From CAITJF01 sp032654645 (GTDB lineage Bacteria; Pseudomonadota; Gammaproteobacteria; Burkholderiales; Gallionellaceae), in NCBI GenBank assembly GCA_032654645.1, contig JAULAW010000005.1, positions 620,001-684,000 of the forward strand: a stretch of DNA of 64,000 bases, given 5' to 3'. Below the pieces are notes generated by a model. It worked only from the letters and a program-made list of their open reading frames with translations, was not told where the DNA came from and did not search any database. Numbering within the stretch: the first letter of the stretch is position 1; each line of letters opens with the position of its first letter. Both the position numbers and the translations under genes were made by a program. Shown here in pieces: positions 62,364 through 64,000 of the stretch.

Positions 62364-63608
62364 CTACATTTTGCCGAGCGGCACACTAACAGCAATTTGC
62401 GCCCCCTTGCCCGGTTCGCTGGTGATTCTAACATTCCCGCCGAGATATTTGATGCGCTCCTGGATACCGCGCAAACCGAAGGAGCGCGGTTTGTTGCGCG
62501 AAGATTCGTCAAAACCTTTGCCATTATCCGAAACGACCAGTTCAACATATTTTTCAGTCTTGCAAATTTTGACTTGCACTTGCTTTGCCATCGCGTGCTT
62601 CATGATGTTATTCAGAGTTTCCTGGAATACACGAAAAAGGGTAATGGACTGTTCGCTGGGAAGTTCGATGCTGTCATCTGACTTGATGATTCTGCACGGG
62701 ATACTGGTGCGTTTGGAGAATTCATTGGCCTCGATTTCAATTGCAGCGACGATGCCAAAGCAATCGAGAAAACCTGGGCGCAGACTATGCACCAAATTGT
62801 TGGCGGCGGAACCTGCTGTATCCAGCAAGTTGGCCATGGAACGGGCTTTTTCATGCAGCGCGCTGTTGTCTTGTGGCAAGCGTTGTGTCAGCCATGCCAA
62901 ATCCATTTTCAGGGCGGTCAGGAGCACGCCGATTTCATCATGGACTTCGCGCGCGATGCGCATGCGTTCTTCTTCTTTGATGCTGTCCACGTGAGATGAG
63001 AGCTCGCGCAACTGTTGGCGCGATTTTATTATTTCCTGTTCGGAAAGCTTGTTTTGGGTGATGTTAACCATGAAGCCTTCCCAGACAGTGCCGTGCGAAC
63101 TGGTTTCACGATGTGTGGCGCGCAAATTCACCCATTTGATTTCGCTGGCAGGCAATAACACGATACGCCCTTCCCAGTTCCACGGGGATGCGTCTATGGC
63201 GGATTGACGTATGCTGTTGAAAAATGCTGCCTGATCTTCGGGGTGGATGCTGTCGAGCAATAAATTGGGGTGTTTTTCCAGTTCCAGAGGGGTAATGCCG
63301 AGCAGCGCAGAGCTGCCCTGGCTGACATAATTGAAGTGCAGGGTACTGTGAGCATCCAGTTGTATCTGGCAGGCCATGCCGGGCAGGTTGTCAAAAAATG
63401 CATGGTAGGCAGCGGTATCTTCCAGCTTTTTATTGCTATTGCCCGAGTTGGCATTCCACTCTTTCACGCGCGGTGCAACCGGGAGTGCAGATGTGCTGGT
63501 GGCTGTGGGGTGGGCCAAGGCAGATAACTGGGGTGGCAGTTGCCCATTTACATCACGAGCGCGATCAACGCTCAATTCAGTATGCAAAACGTGATTACTT
63601 TCAGGCAT
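62364..63608 (-). CDS. sensor histidine kinase, PAS plus HisKA_3 (NarX-like class)
   Basis: A 414-residue kinase with no obvious membrane segment. A PAS domain covers about 65-180 (YHAFFDNLPGMACQIQLDAHSTLHFNYVSQGSSALLGITPLELEKHPNLLLDSIHPEDQAAFF). The dimerisation/phosphoacceptor helix follows (RIAREVHDEIGVLLTALKMDLAWL, His in REVHDE), and then HATPase_c with QETLNNIMKHA and DNGKGFD ... FGLRGIQERI. It is thus a soluble, PAS-sensing cytoplasmic kinase paired with the downstream NarL-type regulator. The ligand sensed by PAS cannot be predicted. Confidence 0.92.
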   Translation of the reverse strand: MPESNHVLHTELSVDRARDVNGQLPPQLSALAHPTATSTSALPVAPRVKEWNANSGNSNKKLEDTAAYHAFFDNLPGMACQIQLDAHSTLHFNYVSQGSSALLGITPLELEKHPNLLLDSIHPEDQAAFFNSIRQSAIDASPWNWEGRIVLLPASEIKWVNLRATHRETSSHGTVWEGFMVNITQNKLSEQEIIKSRQQLRELSSHVDSIKEEERMRIAREVHDEIGVLLTALKMDLAWLTQRLPQDNSALHEKARSMANLLDTAGSAANNLVHSLRPGFLDCFGIVAAIEIEANEFSKRTSIPCRIIKSDDSIELPSEQSITLFRVFQETLNNIMKHAMAKQVQVKICKTEKYVELVVSDNGKGFDESSRNKPRSFGLRGIQERIKYLGGNVRITSEPGKGAQIAVSVPLGKM

Positions 63609-63712
63609 TGTTGAACCCTGCTCTTAAGGAAGCCAGGATAGATTACTATAACGATGCACTTGCCAGCAACACCATTTATATTAACTGGACAGTGACAAGT
63701 TCTCCTCTCACT

Positions 63713-64000
63713 TCAGTCCTTTTCTTTGGTGAGCCGGAGATTTGATAGCTCTGTAGCCAAATCAATCCACCGATCCATGAGGAGCTTCATGCGCTCGTAG
63801 TTTTTCAATTGCTTGCGGATCGCAGGCAAATCCTTCTTCTTTACAAACTTACTGCTGCTCTTTCCCTTCCGTGTGAAGCTGACCTGATAGTAAGGCCCGT
63901 GCTTCTCCGGCGGTGATGCCTTGCAGCGGCAACCGGGCGAGCCGCAGACATTGTATTGGGTTGACAGGCTGCCAGGCCGCAAGTCCCCCAGCGCGACGAG
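63713..64000 (-). CDS. DUF6788-like protein, N-terminus outside window
   Basis: At least 95 residues, open to the right edge. The visible part begins LVALGDLRPGSLSTQYNVCGSPGCRCKASPPEKHGPYYQVSFTRKGKSSSKFVKKKDLPAIRKQLKNYERMKLLMDRWIDLATEL. It has the CGXPGCRC zinc-like knuckle and HGPYYQVSF motif of the DUF6788 family, small proteins often found beside transposase genes. An internal ATG-like start at 63982 (TTG) would give 89 aa, but the frame continues beyond it. Function not known; an IS neighbour outside the window is possible. Confidence 0.65.
   Translation of the reverse strand, partial: LVALGDLRPGSLSTQYNVCGSPGCRCKASPPEKHGPYYQVSFTRKGKSSSKFVKKKDLPAIRKQLKNYERMKLLMDRWIDLATELSNLRLTKEKD

Noticed and set aside
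1..64000. tRNA, rRNA or riboswitch genes
   Set aside because: No cloverleaf-like sequence, rRNA stretch or known riboswitch core was recognised by eye on either strand; a covariance search would be needed to exclude small RNAs.

Overview
The window looks like a chromosomal piece of a Gram-negative betaproteobacterium, most likely of the Nitrosomonadales (Gallionellaceae-like). That placement is inference from gene order (ihfA-merR, then rimP-nusA-infB-rbfA-truB), protein character and the dense REP-like intergenic repeats; no marker gene here settles it. No rRNA, tRNA or CRISPR array was seen.

Layout. 1-6.7 kb: end of ihfA, a MerR regulator, and the rimP-nusA-infB-rbfA-truB translation/transcription operon. 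7-16.9 kb: a fatty-acid uptake and beta-oxidation cluster on the plus strand: FadE-type acyl-CoA dehydrogenase, an HSDL2-like SDR, acyl-CoA ligase, hotdog thioesterase, FadL porin, and a FadN-type hydroxyacyl-CoA dehydrogenase/enoyl-CoA hydratase. No thiolase is present. 16.9-20.6 kb: an accessory stretch in which two toxin-antitoxin operons (Phd/VapC and HigB/HigA) are each followed immediately by another, diverged copy of the 3' end of the fadN gene. Behind them lie a NYN-LOTUS protein, an orphan MNT nucleotidyltransferase, and a REP-associated transposase (RAYT) gene that contains its own REP repeats and is split at an A8 run. 20.6-23.7 kb: a MacAB-like ABC export operon (minus strand). 23.7-26.5 kb: a second accessory stretch with a TumE/TumA-like pair, a YegP/DUF1508 protein, a protein with two RHH-like segments, a tiny zinc-ribbon ORF and a truncated addiction-module antitoxin.

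26.5-59.5 kb is a large flagellar region: flgA (minus) divergent from flgBCDEFGHIJKL (plus); fliFGHIJKLMNOPQR (minus) with fliE divergent; a 1.6-kb insertion sequence; then ycgR, an FlhB C-terminal homologue, a second FliK-like gene, fliT, fliS, fliD, flaG and fliC (minus). FliA (sigma-28) type promoters with exact or near-exact TAAA-N15-GCCGATAA spacing precede flgK and fliC, and one lies inside fliK ahead of fliL. flgM, flgN, flhA, flhF, fliA and motor genes are not in the window. 59.6-64 kb: a GGDEF diguanylate cyclase, a NarL-type two-component pair, and a truncated DUF6788-like gene at the right edge. c-di-GMP made by the cyclase could feed the PilZ flagellar brake YcgR; this link is inferred.

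The most unusual signals are (1) the fadN 3'-end / toxin-antitoxin tandem array, which reads like two successive Campbell-type integrations, each regenerating the end of the target gene, and (2) short dispersed repeats that sit in frame inside coding sequences (FadN, FliI, the diguanylate cyclase, the RAYT) or exactly at stop or start codons. One repeat family with GTTAAC at one end has four recognisable copies in the flagellar/cyclase half of the window.
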